A DNA stretch of 64,000 nt from Comamonas koreensis (GTDB taxonomy: Bacteria > Pseudomonadota > Gammaproteobacteria > Burkholderiales > Burkholderiaceae_C), in assembly GCF_021026195.1 (NCBI RefSeq), contig NZ_JAJNCT010000007.1, positions 62,001 through 126,000 of the forward strand, in the 5' to 3' direction. Of the stretch, positions 55,214 to 64,000 are shown piece by piece. A program made the position numbers and the translations under genes. Position 1 is the stretch's first letter. Every line of letters starts with the position of its first letter. Under the pieces are notes generated by a model. The model worked only from the letters and a program-made list of their open reading frames with translations, ran no database searches and was not told the origin of the DNA.

Positions 55214-56167
55214 TCAGTTGTCCAGCTTGGGGTCCAGCGCGTCGCGCAGGCCATCGCCCAGCAGGTTGAAGGCCAGCACCGTCACAAAGATCGCCAGGCT
55301 CGGGAACAGGGCCACATGCGGGGCGTTGAGCATATCGCTGCGCGCCTCGTTCAGCATGGCGCCCCACTCCGGCGTCGGTGGCTGTGCGCCCATGCCCAGA
55401 AAGGACAGGCTGGCAGCGGTGATGATCGAGGTGCCGATACGCATGGTCAGGTAGACCACCACGGAAGACACGGTGCCCGGCAGCAGGTGGCGCAGCATGA
55501 TGACCCGGTCAGGCGCGCCAATGGAGCGTACCGCCTCGATATAGGTCTGCTGCTTGAGCGCCAGCACATTGCCGCGCACCAGGCGGGCAAAGGCCGGCAC
55601 GCTGAACACGGCCACCGCCATGATCACATTGATCATGCCGTTGCCCAGGATGGCGACGATACCGATGGCCAGCAGGATGCCGGGGAAGGCAAACAGCACA
55701 TCGGACATGCGCATCACGCTGCGGTCCCACCAGCCTTCGTAGTAGCCGGCCAGCAGGCCCAGGATGGCGCCGATCACCGCACCAATGGCCACCGACACAA
55801 AGCCCGCAGCCAGCGAGATGCGCGCACCCACCAGGATGCGGCTGAAGATGTCGCGGCCCAGCGAATCGACGCCAAACCAGTGCTTGGCGGTGGGGGGCGA
55901 GTTCAGCGCGTCGTAGTCAAAGAAGTTCTCGGCATCGTAGGGCACGATCCAGGGCGCCAGGATGGCGACCAGCACCAGCGCGATGATGAAGACGCCGGCC
56001 AACAAGGCCAGCTTCTGGCGCTTGAACTTGCGCCAGAACTCGGCCATCGGCGTGCGCATGCGCGTCGACGCGGCCAGGTTGGCGGGCAGGGATGGCGCAG
56101 CAGCGCCAGCAGCGGAGGCCGCCGCCACAGGGCGATCGGCAGATTCAGGAGCGTTCGGAGTATTCAT
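55214..56167 (-). CDS. gsiD: glutathione ABC transporter permease GsiD
   Basis: Inner-membrane permease of the DppC/OppC type, 317 residues. After a cytoplasmic Ala/Pro-rich N-terminus come the OppC_N segment and binding-protein-dependent transport domain (about 115-310). The EAA loop is [20 protein letters not shown], and the C-terminal [15 protein letters not shown] is family typical. It is the last gene of iaaA-gsiABCD; its ATG is 15 bp after the gsiC stop. Confidence 0.9.
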   Translation of the reverse strand: MNTPNAPESADRPVAAASAAGAAAPSLPANLAASTRMRTPMAEFWRKFKRQKLALLAGVFIIALVLVAILAPWIVPYDAENFFDYDALNSPPTAKHWFGVDSLGRDIFSRILVGARISLAAGFVSVAIGAVIGAILGLLAGYYEGWWDRSVMRMSDVLFAFPGILLAIGIVAILGNGMINVIMAVAVFSVPAFARLVRGNVLALKQQTYIEAVRSIGAPDRVIMLRHLLPGTVSSVVVYLTMRIGTSIITAASLSFLGMGAQPPTPEWGAMLNEARSDMLNAPHVALFPSLAIFVTVLAFNLLGDGLRDALDPKLDN

Positions 56168-56182
56168 GGCCAAAGCACCTGC

Positions 56183-57103
56183 TTAGCGATAACGGATGGT
56201 GGGGTTGATCCAGGCATAGAGCAGGTCGACCACCAGATTGATCAGGATGAATTCCAGCGAGAACAGCAGCACCAGGGCCTGGATGATGGGGTAGTCGCGC
56301 ATCTCGACCGCGTCGACCAGCAAGCGGCCCATGCCCGGCCAGTTGAACACCACCTCGACAACGATGGAGCCGCCCAGCAGGAAGCCGAACTGCAGACCCA
56401 TCATGGTCACCACCGGAATCATCGCATTGCGCAGGCCGTGCTTGATAACAACCACGGTCTCCTTCAAGCCCTTGGCGCGCGCGGTGCGCACATAGTCCTC
56501 TTTGAGGATGTCGATGAAGGAGCTGCGGGTAAAGCGCGCCATCACTGCCGCCACGGCCGCACCCAGGGTCAGCGACGGCAGCACATAGTGCTTCCAGCTG
56601 TCGGCGCCCACGGTGGGCAGCCAGCCGAGCTTGACCGAGAAATACTGCATCAGCAGCATGCCCAGCGCAAACGATGGGAAGGAGATGCCCGACACCGCCA
56701 GGGTCATGCCCAGGCGATCGGGCCACTGATTGCGCCAGACGGCCGAGACAATGCCCAGGAACATACCCAGCACCACCGACCAGGCCATGGCCACGACGGT
56801 GAGCCAGAAGGTCGGGCCAAAGCGCTCGGCAATCTCTTGCGAGACCGGGCGCTTCGTCCGGATGGATTTTCCAAAATCGCCCTGCAACGCATTGCTGAAG
56901 TAACGGATGAACTGCTGGTGCATGGGCAGGTCCAGCCCCAGGTCCTTGCGGACCAGTTCGATCGTCTCCGGGCCAGCTTCGGGGCCAGCAGCCAGGCGCG
57001 CGGGGTCACCGGGCAGCATGTGCACAAAGCCAAAAACCAGCACGCCCACGATGAGCAGTGTGGGTATCAGCCCGAGCAAGCGTTTGAGCAGGTAGCGATA
57101 CAT
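56183..57103 (-). CDS. gsiC: glutathione ABC transporter permease GsiC
   Basis: Partner permease of 306 residues, DppB/GsiC type. It begins [35 protein letters not shown]. The membrane domain has the EAA loop [22 protein letters not shown], and the tail is [13 protein letters not shown]. It lies 3 bp after the gsiB stop, so expression is tightly linked. Confidence 0.92.
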   Translation of the reverse strand: MYRYLLKRLLGLIPTLLIVGVLVFGFVHMLPGDPARLAAGPEAGPETIELVRKDLGLDLPMHQQFIRYFSNALQGDFGKSIRTKRPVSQEIAERFGPTFWLTVVAMAWSVVLGMFLGIVSAVWRNQWPDRLGMTLAVSGISFPSFALGMLLMQYFSVKLGWLPTVGADSWKHYVLPSLTLGAAVAAVMARFTRSSFIDILKEDYVRTARAKGLKETVVVIKHGLRNAMIPVVTMMGLQFGFLLGGSIVVEVVFNWPGMGRLLVDAVEMRDYPIIQALVLLFSLEFILINLVVDLLYAWINPTIRYR

Positions 57104-57106
57104 GGA

Positions 57107-58639
57107 TTACTTCAGGTCGACGTCGGTGAAATTGAAGTTGCCGTCCGGGATCACGTAGAAGCCCGTCAGCTTCTTGGACTTGGCCGACACCAGCTGCTCG
57201 GTGTTCAGGAAGATCCAGGGCGCATCCTTCCAGATCTTTTGCTGGGCATCTGCGTAGATCTTGCCGCGCTCGGCCGCATCGGTGGTCACCAGCGCCTTGG
57301 CAATGTCGGCATTGACTTCGGCATTGTTGTAGTAGGCGGTGTTGAAGCCGCGTGGAGGCTGGCTTTCACCGGCCAGCAGTGGGCGCATGGCCCAGTCGGC
57401 TTCGCCGGTGGACGAGGACCAGCCCACGTAGTACATGCGCACGGCAGCCTTCGCTGGGTCCTGCACCGATTCCACTTCAGCCACGCGCTGGCCTGCTTCC
57501 AGCGCACGCACCGTCACCTTCACTCCCACCTGGGCCAGTTGCTGCTGGGCAAACTGGATGACCTTCTGGGCCGTCGAGTGGTTGTAGGCCGACCACAGGG
57601 TGCTCTCAAAGCCATTGGGGTAGCCCGCTTCCTTCAGCAAGGCCTTGGCCTTGGCTGGATCGTAGGGCCAGGGGCCCAGCTTGGTGGCAAATTCAACGCC
57701 CTTGGGCAGCACGCCTTCGGAGGGGATGGCGTAGCCGGCAAATGCCACCTTGGCCAGTGCTTCCTTGTTGATGGCGTAGTTCAGCGCCTCACGCACCTTC
57801 GGATTGTCGAAAGGCTTTTGCGTGGTGTTCAGCGAGATGTAGCGCGCAATGATCGAAGGCGCCACCACGATGTCGAGGTTGGCATTCTTCTTGAGGTTTT
57901 CAACTGCTTCGGGCGGCACACTGAAAGCGAACTGCGCCTCACCGGTCTGCATCATCGACGAACGGGTGTTGTTGTCCACCACCGGGCGCCAGGTGATCGA
58001 ATCCACCTTGGGCAGGCCTTGCTGCCAGTAGCCGTCAAACTTGCTGACCTTCACATAGTCGGAAGGCTTCCACTCGACGAACTTGAAGGGGCCGGTGCCC
58101 ACGGGGTGCTGGGCAATGTCCTTGCCATACTGCTTGAGCGCAGCGGGCGAGATGATCACGCCCGAGGGGTGGGCCAGCGAGTTGACGAAAGGCGCAAACT
58201 GCTCTTTGAGCGTGAACTTGACGGTGTGCTCGTCCACCGCCTCAGTCTTGGCGATGTTCTTGTACAGGTTGTAGCGCTTGAGCTTGTTGTCGGGGTTGGT
58301 CACGCGGTCAAAGTTGGCCTTCACCGCTTCGGCATTGAAGGGGGTGCCGTCATGGAACTTCACGCCGCTGCGCAGCTTGAAGGTGTAGACCAGACCGTCC
58401 TTGCTCACGTCGTAGCCGGTGGCCAGCACGGGGATCATCTTCATGTCCTTGTCGAAGCTGTACAAGCCTTCGTAGAAGGACTTGGCCATCGCTTGCGACA
58501 CGGTGTCATTGGCGTCATAGGGGTCCGTCGTCGTGAAAGACGAGTACACGGCCACCGTCACATCCTTGGCGGCAAACGCCGGCAAAGCCGAGCCCGCCAT
58601 CAGCATGGCTGCGGCGATCGAAGTCAAACGTCGTTGCAT
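57107..58639 (-). CDS. gsiB: glutathione ABC transporter periplasmic binding protein GsiB
   Basis: Periplasmic solute-binding protein of 510 residues. The ATG at 58639 follows GAGGAGAG and starts a signal peptide (1-23, ALPAFA). The SBP_bac_5 fold is close to E. coli GsiB by motif: [64 protein letters not shown] and [20 protein letters not shown] all have direct counterparts there. This and the linked iaaA support glutathione (or related gamma-glutamyl peptides) as the substrate. Confidence 0.93.
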   Translation of the reverse strand: MQRRLTSIAAAMLMAGSALPAFAAKDVTVAVYSSFTTTDPYDANDTVSQAMAKSFYEGLYSFDKDMKMIPVLATGYDVSKDGLVYTFKLRSGVKFHDGTPFNAEAVKANFDRVTNPDNKLKRYNLYKNIAKTEAVDEHTVKFTLKEQFAPFVNSLAHPSGVIISPAALKQYGKDIAQHPVGTGPFKFVEWKPSDYVKVSKFDGYWQQGLPKVDSITWRPVVDNNTRSSMMQTGEAQFAFSVPPEAVENLKKNANLDIVVAPSIIARYISLNTTQKPFDNPKVREALNYAINKEALAKVAFAGYAIPSEGVLPKGVEFATKLGPWPYDPAKAKALLKEAGYPNGFESTLWSAYNHSTAQKVIQFAQQQLAQVGVKVTVRALEAGQRVAEVESVQDPAKAAVRMYYVGWSSSTGEADWAMRPLLAGESQPPRGFNTAYYNNAEVNADIAKALVTTDAAERGKIYADAQQKIWKDAPWIFLNTEQLVSAKSKKLTGFYVIPDGNFNFTDVDLK

Positions 58640-58739
58640 ATCAACTCTCCTCTTCAGGTTTTGCATCGGCTGGCCCACCACGGCGGCGGCCAGACCCACT
58701 ACATTCTTGGCATTACGCACCCAGGCACCCTGCGCAGGC

Positions 58740-60644
<1,905 letters not shown>

Positions 60645-60967
60645 AGGTAGAAGGGGCAGTGCTGGTCTTCGAGAAGAAGGCACGAGCCGTAATGCAGGAC
60701 AGGCACCCGGGTTGGGACAAATCCTTGAGAAAAATCCCCGTGATAGCAAGAACACTGGGGCTTACACTTTCACCTGGGTGACAGTGCTAGCAATTGTAGA
60801 AAGCCGGGGATGGGGTTTGGATGCAAAACCTCCTATGGTTTTCACCTACGCAATATCCGCAGCAGCGCGCACCACTGTGGTGCGGTGGCTTGCCCCGTTG
60901 CAGGCAAGCCACTCCAGGCGGGTCAGGGTCGGGCCTGTTTGTGGTGGCCGGGCTCAGCAATGCGCCA
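60645..60967 (-). other. 323 bp intercistronic gap between iaaA and gsiA
   Basis: No gene is supported. It holds two adjacent perfect dyads (60868-60912) just after iaaA and a third imperfect dyad CACTTTCACC/GGTGACAGTG at 60765-60786 nearer gsiA. The last could be an operator for a gsiA promoter in this gap. Confidence 0.55.
60868..60912 (-). repeat. two adjacent perfect hairpins between iaaA and gsiA
   Basis: CGCACCAC/GTGGTGCG (8 bp arms, one central base, 60868-60884) is followed at once by GTGGCTTGCC/GGCAAGCCAC (10 bp arms, 8 nt loop, 60885-60912). Neither has a U-run, so they are not standard terminators; mRNA processing or stability is likelier. Confidence 0.65.
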
Positions 60968-61978
60968 TCAAGCCGGTGCCAATGCCTCGTTGGCATAAAT
61001 GGCCACCAGCGCCTCGCCGTCGATGCCGATCTGGCCCCGGTACATGCCTTCGGAGTTGAAGCACAGCGAGACCTCACCGTCGGCGCCCACGGCAATCAGG
61101 CCGCCATCGCCACCCAGCGGTGGCAGCACGCGGTGGATCACCTCGGCCGTGGCCTGGTCCACCGACTCGCCCAGCAGCTCGATGCGCGCCGCCACCGTGT
61201 GGGCGGCCGAGCCCCGGATAAAGGCCTCGCCCACGCCGGTGCAGGAGACAGCCACCACGCCATGCTTGGCATAGGTGCCTGCACCCACCACGGGCGAGTC
61301 GCCGACACGGCCGGGCTTCTTGTTGGTCAGGCCGCCGGTCGAGGTGGCAGCAGCCAGCTGGCCATGCACATCCAGCACCACGGCGCCGACGGTGCCCATC
61401 TTCTTGCGCTCATCCAGCGGCGCGGCCTGGGTCTGGCTTTGGGCGGTGTGGTCAAGCGCCACCTGCTCACGGCCCGATGCCAGCGCTGCCGCCTGCACGG
61501 TGCGCAGCTGGGTCAGGCGCTGCTCGGTCGAGAACCAGTCGCGCGCCACCATCTCGCAGCCCTGGGCCTGGGCAAAGCGCTCGGCGGCCTCGCCAATCAT
61601 GAAAACCGGCCCGCCCGCCTCCATCAGCGCCAGGGCCGCGCGCACCGGGTTGCGCACGGTGCTGACACCGGCGAGCGATCCACAGGCCAGATCGCGCCCG
61701 CGCATTACACAGGCATCCATCTCATGCGTGGCGTCAGCCGTGAACACGGCGCCGCGCCCGGCGTTGAACAACGGGCATTCTTCCAGCAAACGCACGGCCT
61801 CCACGGCCACTTCTTCGGCAGGCGCGCCTGCCGCCAGTTTTTGCTGCGCGCCTTGCAGCACATCGCGCAAGGCATCGCGGTAGGCCTGCTGTTGCGCGGG
61901 GGTGATGGAGGCGCGGGTGATGGTGCCGGCACCGCCATGGATGGCGATCACGGGACGGAAGGTGGTGGAGGTCGTCAT
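60968..61978 (-). CDS. iaaA: isoaspartyl peptidase/L-asparaginase (Ntn hydrolase)
   Basis: Self-cleaving type III asparaginase that hydrolyses isoaspartyl dipeptides. Of 336 residues, the alpha chain (1-195) contains IAIHGGAGTI and FNAGRGAVFT. The predicted autoproteolysis site precedes Thr196 in MGTVGAV, and the beta chain has GRVGDSPVVGAGTYA and the binding segment SCTGVGE. It is followed by gsiABCD, as in E. coli iaaA-gsiABCD, suggesting peptide scavenging. Confidence 0.94.
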   Translation of the reverse strand: MTTSTTFRPVIAIHGGAGTITRASITPAQQQAYRDALRDVLQGAQQKLAAGAPAEEVAVEAVRLLEECPLFNAGRGAVFTADATHEMDACVMRGRDLACGSLAGVSTVRNPVRAALALMEAGGPVFMIGEAAERFAQAQGCEMVARDWFSTEQRLTQLRTVQAAALASGREQVALDHTAQSQTQAAPLDERKKMGTVGAVVLDVHGQLAAATSTGGLTNKKPGRVGDSPVVGAGTYAKHGVVAVSCTGVGEAFIRGSAAHTVAARIELLGESVDQATAEVIHRVLPPLGGDGGLIAVGADGEVSLCFNSEGMYRGQIGIDGEALVAIYANEALAPA

Positions 61979-62030
61979 AGTTCTAGGGCCGCTCGCGTCT
62001 TGCGCTGCCAGCCGGTTCCAGGTGAATCAA

Positions 62031-62921
62031 TCAGGAAGAAAGCAGCGGCAGCAGCGCCGCCATAAAGGCCTCGGGCTGCTCGTACTGCACCCAATGGCCG
62101 CTGTCAGGCAACCGCACAAAGGCCTGCAGATGGGGGGTGACCGCACGGTATTGGTGTTCCAGCGCGGGCATATAGCTTTTGTACAGGGCGTCATAAGCGC
62201 CATAGATCGCAGCGACCGGGCAGGCGATCTGCGGCAGCGACTGCGCCAGGATATCGGTGTTGGCCAGGCGCCGGCGTGGCAGGCGATCGCGCAGCACATT
62301 GTGCTGGTGCAAGGCCAGGGCCTGGTCGTCGATCTTGGTGGCATCCCAGAGCATCAGCGCGCCCAGGTTGTAGCGGTGCATCTCCAGCTGCTCGGCCGGG
62401 TCGCGCAGATGGCGCCAGCCCTTCAAGCTGAACTGCTTCTCCGGCACCACCCCCATGGCCGGGGCGCCGACCAAGACCAGGCGCTCGACCGCCTGCGGGT
62501 AGGCGGCGGTCAGCATGGCCGCGGTCATGCCACCGAACGAGAAACCCATCAGCTGACAAGGCAGCAGATCCAGCTGCGCCATGCCGGCATGCAAAGGCGC
62601 CAGCATCGCATCGGCATCGGCGCCCTGCGCTGGCGGGTCGGAATCGCCAAAACCCGGCAGATCGGGCAGCCAGAGCTCATAGCCTTGGGCCAGCAGCGCA
62701 TCGATATTGCGGATCCAGTGGGTCCAGCTGCCACTGCCGCCATGCAGCATCACCAGGGGCAGCCTGCCGGGGCGGCGCTCGCCCCAGGTATGCCAGACCA
62801 GGGTCTGGCCCTCATGCTGGGTGGTCCGCCGTGTCGCCTGGGCCAGCAAGCGCTGGTACAGCGCCGGCAAGGGCGGCAAGGGCGGCAAGCCCGCCGCGCT
62901 GCTGTCTAGAACATCCGACAT
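62031..62921 (-). CDS. alpha/beta hydrolase
   Basis: A 296-residue hydrolase. The oxyanion-hole region is VMLHGGSGSWTHW, the nucleophile is Ser128 in GFSFGG, the probable acid is in YGAYDALY, and the His is in DSGHWVQYEQP. It resembles the meta-cleavage-product/haloperoxidase-like group, but the substrate is not evident. It starts 8 bp after aroQ and ends 52 bp before iaaA, so the three genes probably share a transcript. Confidence 0.87.
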   Translation of the reverse strand: MSDVLDSSAAGLPPLPPLPALYQRLLAQATRRTTQHEGQTLVWHTWGERRPGRLPLVMLHGGSGSWTHWIRNIDALLAQGYELWLPDLPGFGDSDPPAQGADADAMLAPLHAGMAQLDLLPCQLMGFSFGGMTAAMLTAAYPQAVERLVLVGAPAMGVVPEKQFSLKGWRHLRDPAEQLEMHRYNLGALMLWDATKIDDQALALHQHNVLRDRLPRRRLANTDILAQSLPQIACPVAAIYGAYDALYKSYMPALEHQYRAVTPHLQAFVRLPDSGHWVQYEQPEAFMAALLPLLSS

Positions 62922-62929
62922 CGCAAGCC

Positions 62930-63391
62930 TCAGGCAGCGGGTGCCAGCAGCACCTGGGCCACGGCATCGATCGCAATGCTGTAACCCTGCACACCCAGGC
63001 CGCAGATGACGGCCTTGGCGACGGGGGCAATATAGGAATGGTGGCGGAAGGCCTCGCGGGCATGCACATTGCTGATGTGCAGCTCGATCACCGGCAGCGC
63101 CGCACCCTTGATCGCATCCATCAAGGCCACGCTGGTGTGGGTGTAGGCGGCGGCATTGAGCACCACGCCGGCCAGTTGGCCTTCGCGCTGCAGCTGGCCC
63201 GCCTCGTGCAGCCAGTCGATCAGCGCACCCTCATGGTTGCTCTGGTGAAAACGCAGCGCCAGCTGGTTGCGCGCAGCCGCCTGGGTGCAGAGCTGCTCGA
63301 CATCGGCCAAGGTGTGGGCACCATAGATGGTGGGCTCGCGCAGACCCAGCAGGTTCAGGTTCGGGCCGTTCAGTACAAAAACAGTTTTCAT
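62930..63391 (-). CDS. aroQ: 3-dehydroquinate dehydratase, type II
   Basis: Third step of the shikimate pathway. The ATG at 63391 gives 153 residues beginning MKTVFVLNGPNLNLLGLREP. Catalytic residues are present: Arg18 and Tyr23 on the flexible loop (REPTIYG), the Asn in VLNAAAYTHTS, His105 in IELHISN and Arg112 in AREAFRHHSY. The usual length is about 146 residues. Confidence 0.96.
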   Translation of the reverse strand: MKTVFVLNGPNLNLLGLREPTIYGAHTLADVEQLCTQAAARNQLALRFHQSNHEGALIDWLHEAGQLQREGQLAGVVLNAAAYTHTSVALMDAIKGAALPVIELHISNVHAREAFRHHSYIAPVAKAVICGLGVQGYSIAIDAVAQVLLAPAA

Positions 63392-63497
63392 CTCAGCTTC
63401 CACAACGGACAACAGCTGTGGATTATCCGAGCATTCGGCCTTCCAGCGCACAGCCCAAGCGACAGCGCAGCGCTTGGAGGCCTTGGCCAGCGCACAT

Positions 63498-63521
63498 AAA
63501 AAAGCCCTGGCGAGCCAGGGC
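63498..63521 (-). terminator. rho-independent terminator of the Pro/Val/Tyr-repeat gene
   Basis: On the minus strand GCCCTGG and CCAGGGC form a 7 bp stem with a 4 nt loop and run into TTTTTT, 26 bp after the stop of the secreted-protein gene and upstream of aroQ. Confidence 0.88.
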
Positions 63522-63546
63522 ATGGTTGCTAGCGCAGCGCGGCTGC

Positions 63547-63894
63547 TCAATAGCGGTAGTAATCGCGGTCGTGGCGATGGTGGCGGTAGTAGCGGCCGGG
63601 AGGTGGGCCGTAGTACACGGGCGCTGGGCGGTAGACCGGTGCGGGGCGGTAGACCACGGCGGGAGGTGGAGGTGCCACATAGACCGGCTGGGGCGCATAC
63701 ACAGGGGGAGGCGCCACATAGACGGGCTGGGGTGCATACACCGGCGCAGGGGCCACGTACACCGGGGCTGGCACATTGATACCCACCGACCAGGACACCC
63801 GGCTGGCATGGGCGCCAGCGCTCATCAGCGCCAAGCCAGTCAGCACCGCAGCGGCGGCCCAGCGAGAGCCTTGTTTCAGCATCGAGTTGCGCAT
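63547..63894 (-). CDS. secreted protein with PVYVAP/PVYAPQ repeats
   Basis: A 115-residue protein. The ATG at 63894 follows AAGGAGA and starts a signal peptide (about 1-30, MSAGAHA). The mature part has a short SRVSWSVGIN segment, then tandem PVYVAP and PVYAPQ units, two VYRPAP units and a His/Arg/Tyr/Asp C-terminus. Similar Pro/Val/Tyr-rich exported proteins are common in Burkholderiales and are uncharacterised. It has its own terminator; the sequence upstream to the window edge (63895-64000) shows no other gene. Confidence 0.82.
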   Translation of the reverse strand: MRNSMLKQGSRWAAAAVLTGLALMSAGAHASRVSWSVGINVPAPVYVAPAPVYAPQPVYVAPPPVYAPQPVYVAPPPPAVVYRPAPVYRPAPVYYGPPPGRYYRHHRHDRDYYRY

Positions 63895-64000
63895 ATTGAT
63901 CTCCTTGCGAGAATCCCTGAAAAATGTCATTGGACTTTCAACGCGGCAAGCAGGCAGAAAGATACCAAACGCTCTGCAAATTATGGTTTCAAGACAAGAT

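Noticed and set aside
60868..60912. Rho-independent terminator after iaaA
   Set aside because: The stems are strong, but no U-run follows on either strand, so they are recorded as hairpins of unknown role.

Overview
The window looks like chromosome from a high-GC betaproteobacterium of the family Comamonadaceae, most likely Comamonas or a close relative. This rests on protein character (PurL, GlnD, GlnB, KARI, GsiABCD, the Aat/Bpt pair) and on family-typical neighbourhoods (ilvIHC-pssA-leuA, sigma/DUF3619/DUF3106, nadE and glnB in proximity). It is mostly core genome. I see no prophage, CRISPR array, plasmid genes or complete insertion sequence. The one mobile-looking object is a 159 bp palindromic, transposase-less element beside a lysR gene.

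Region by region. 1-6.3 kb: an iron-uptake operon read leftwards, with a fused ECF sigma/anti-sigma (IutY-like) protein under a Fur box, then a TonB-dependent receptor, DUF4198, DUF3649 and a PepSY membrane protein cut by the window edge. 6.3-7.8 kb: a SigK/RskA-type sigma/anti-sigma pair. 8.1-9.6 kb: an SDR with a substituted catalytic lysine, and a glutathione transferase. 9.7-18.6 kb: purL, map, glnD, def and a DUF454 protein. 18.7-19.2 kb: four identical tRNA-Asn genes in one array, with hairpins in the spacers. 19.3-21.7 kb: aat-bpt (N-degron transferases) and an IclR regulator. 21.8-31.5 kb, leftwards: a PbpG-type endopeptidase and the branched-chain amino acid cluster ilvI-ilvH-(small membrane ORF)-ilvC, pssA, and two non-identical leuA genes. 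A leucine leader peptide (four CTA codons) and a complete 1:2 / 2:3 / 3:4 attenuator precede the first leuA.

31.8-35.5 kb, rightwards: ECF sigma, DUF3619, DUF3106, RDD, dgkA and LOG genes, several with ATGA overlaps. 35.6-38.8 kb: an MHS transporter and an ornithine-cyclodeaminase-like gene, divergent from an XRE-cupin regulator across a palindromic operator candidate. 38.8-42.7 kb: nadE, a SulP transporter and glnB. 42.9-45.6 kb: threonine aldolase, a FemAB-like acyltransferase and CsbD. 45.9-48.6 kb: an RBBP9-type hydrolase, the palindromic element, lysR and divergent azoR. 48.8-51.4 kb: an EamA exporter, a Crp/Fnr regulator, a 26-residue membrane miniprotein and rnhA. 51.5-55.1 kb: a methyltransferase and gloB with head-to-head overlapping start codons, then mltD and a TPR protein. 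55.2-63.9 kb, leftwards: aroQ, an alpha/beta hydrolase, iaaA and gsiABCD (glutathione import, same order as E. coli iaaA-gsiABCD), preceded by a Pro/Val/Tyr-repeat secreted protein.

Functional links: GlnD uridylylates GlnB, and both are encoded here. LeuA uses 2-ketoisovalerate from the same valine pathway as IlvI/IlvH/IlvC. GsiABCD, GST and GloB all concern glutathione. Four sigma or anti-sigma units (IutY-like, SigK/RskA, RpoE-like/DUF3619) lie within 33 kb. The most useful new leads are the leu attenuator, the fused sigma/anti-sigma protein, the palindromic MITE-like element, the unannotated small membrane proteins and the overlapping divergent starts at gloB.
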